Assembly (NCBI GenBank): GCA_013822735.1 | Contig: PNKZ01000005.1 | Span: 62,001 to 126,000, forward strand | Direction of reading: 5' to 3' | DNA from: Pirellula sp. | GTDB lineage: Bacteria > Planctomycetota > Planctomycetia > Pirellulales > PNKZ01 | Length of the DNA: 64,000 nucleotides | In this document: one piece after another, positions 63,385-64,000 of the stretch | Layout of the letters: every line of letters starts with the position of its first letter | Numbering within the stretch: the first letter of the stretch is position 1 | Made by a program: the position numbers and the translations under genes | The notes under the pieces: generated by a model | Told to the model about the DNA's origin: nothing | The model's input: only the letters and a program-made list of their open reading frames with translations | Database searches by the model: none

Positions 63385-64000
63385 ATGACTTACACCTACG
63401 CCGACGTCGCCAAGATGCTCGATCATTCGTTGCTCAATCCGACGATGACGACGGCCGATTTCGAGGCCGGCTGCCGGTTGGCCGTCGCCTACGATTGCGC
63501 GAGCGTCTGCATTCAGCCGTATTACCTGAAGCGCTGCGCCGAACTGCTCGCCGGTTCGACGGTCGTGCCGAGCACGGTCATCGGCTTCCCGCACGGCGGG
63601 CACACCACGGCGATCAAGGTGGCCGAAGCGAAGCAAGCGCTGGCCGACGGCGGGCGCGAGCTCGACATGGTCTGCAATATCAGCCAGGTCTTGAGCGGCG
63701 CGTGGGACTACGTGCGGCGCGACATTCAAGAGATCGTCGCCTGCACGCATGCCGCCGGAGCGAAACTGAAAGTGATCTTTGAGAACTGCTACCTGAAGGA
63801 CGAACAGAAGATTCGCCTCTGCGAGATCTGCGGCGAGCTCGGCGTCGATTGGGTGAAAACATCGACCGGTTACGGCACCGGCGGAGCGACCCTCGACGAC
63901 CTGCGTCTGATGCGCAAGCATGCACCCGCGAAGACGCAGGTGAAAGCGGCCGGCGGCGTGCGCGACTTGGACACCTTGCTGCAAGTCCGCGACATCGGCG
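63385..64000 (+). CDS. deoC: Deoxyribose-phosphate aldolase (3' end outside window)
   Basis: Cleaves 2-deoxyribose-5-phosphate to glyceraldehyde-3-phosphate and acetaldehyde. ATG 63385 (MTYTYADVAKMLDHSLLNPTMT) after AGGCAGG. The visible 205 residues include ASVCIQPYYLKRCAELL, VIGFPHGGHTTAIKVAEAKQALADGGRELDMVCN, LKVIFENCYLKDEQKI and VKTSTGYGTGGATLDDLRLM, where the Lys of VKTSTGYG forms the Schiff base. VKAAGGVRDLDT follows before the edge. Only about 40 C-terminal residues are missing. It is divergent from the cytosine methyltransferase gene, with a 169-base gap. Confidence 0.93.
   Translation, partial: MTYTYADVAKMLDHSLLNPTMTTADFEAGCRLAVAYDCASVCIQPYYLKRCAELLAGSTVVPSTVIGFPHGGHTTAIKVAEAKQALADGGRELDMVCNISQVLSGAWDYVRRDIQEIVACTHAAGAKLKVIFENCYLKDEQKIRLCEICGELGVDWVKTSTGYGTGGATLDDLRLMRKHAPAKTQVKAAGGVRDLDTLLQVRDIG

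Overview
The window is 64 kb of GC-rich DNA from a planctomycete, most likely a relative of Pirellula/Blastopirellula in the order Pirellulales. The evidence is a set of family-specific genes: a cytochrome-type DUF1549/DUF1553 protein with a DUF1501 partner, a sulfatase, a DUF4175-like giant protein with a Q/G/P-rich middle, an AtuA/acyl-CoA carboxyltransferase cluster, and many short palindromic intergenic repeats. No tRNA, rRNA, CRISPR array, transposase or phage gene was recognised, so this looks like ordinary chromosome.

Layout. 1-5.2 kb is the replication-origin cluster on the minus strand (dnaA, an AT-containing gap that may hold oriC, dnaN, a DUF721/DciA-like gene, gyrB running off the edge). 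5.3-9 kb holds a cysteine desulfurase, a secreted hypothetical protein and scpB with a very acidic tail. 9.1-13.4 kb is a four-gene acyl-CoA operon (carboxyltransferase, AtuA, AtuA-like ferredoxin-fold subunit, enoyl-CoA hydratase). 13.5-15.5 kb is the primary sigma factor gene, preceded by a strongly folded stretch. 15.7-24.7 kb holds DoxX-like, esterase, SnoaL-like, CxxCH/terpene-cyclase-fold, GH63 and a sulfatase-metallo-beta-lactamase fusion. 25-29.7 kb is a class I ribonucleotide reductase (nrdA, nrdB with Phe at the radical-Tyr site) behind a cobalamin riboswitch. 30.3-34.9 kb is acetamidase, a PL6-like lyase, nagA and a divergent GntR/FCD regulator with a clear operator. 35-42 kb is the planctomycete DUF1549/DUF1501 pair, interrupted by a small four-helix-bundle gene enclosed by 41-bp inverted repeats, then a TPR protein. 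42.1-44.9 kb is a DNA-repair pair (radical SAM plus TIGR03915-UdgX). 45-49.3 kb is a korAB 2-oxoacid:ferredoxin oxidoreductase operon between two CBS-domain genes, behind a perfect Rex-type palindrome. 49.3-56.8 kb holds an O-methyltransferase, a zincin, the giant DUF4175-like protein and an RluA-type synthase. 57-64 kb holds a LuxR response regulator, a methyltransferase, an ABC exporter operon, a solitary C5 cytosine methyltransferase and deoC (cut by the window end).

The most unusual layer is the repeats. At least seven short repeat families occupy non-random places: one GC-rich family sits at all four convergent gene junctions long enough to hold it; two families bracket single small ORFs as inverted repeats; and others lie inside reading frames, supplying a linker peptide in two unrelated proteins, the N-terminus of the PL6 protein, and the start codon of the DUF1549 protein. 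The best candidate for something undescribed is the 509-bp unit at 37975-38483: a four-helix-bundle (S23/IVP-type) gene that nearly fills the space between two near-identical 41-bp inverted repeats, inserted into an otherwise conserved gene pair.
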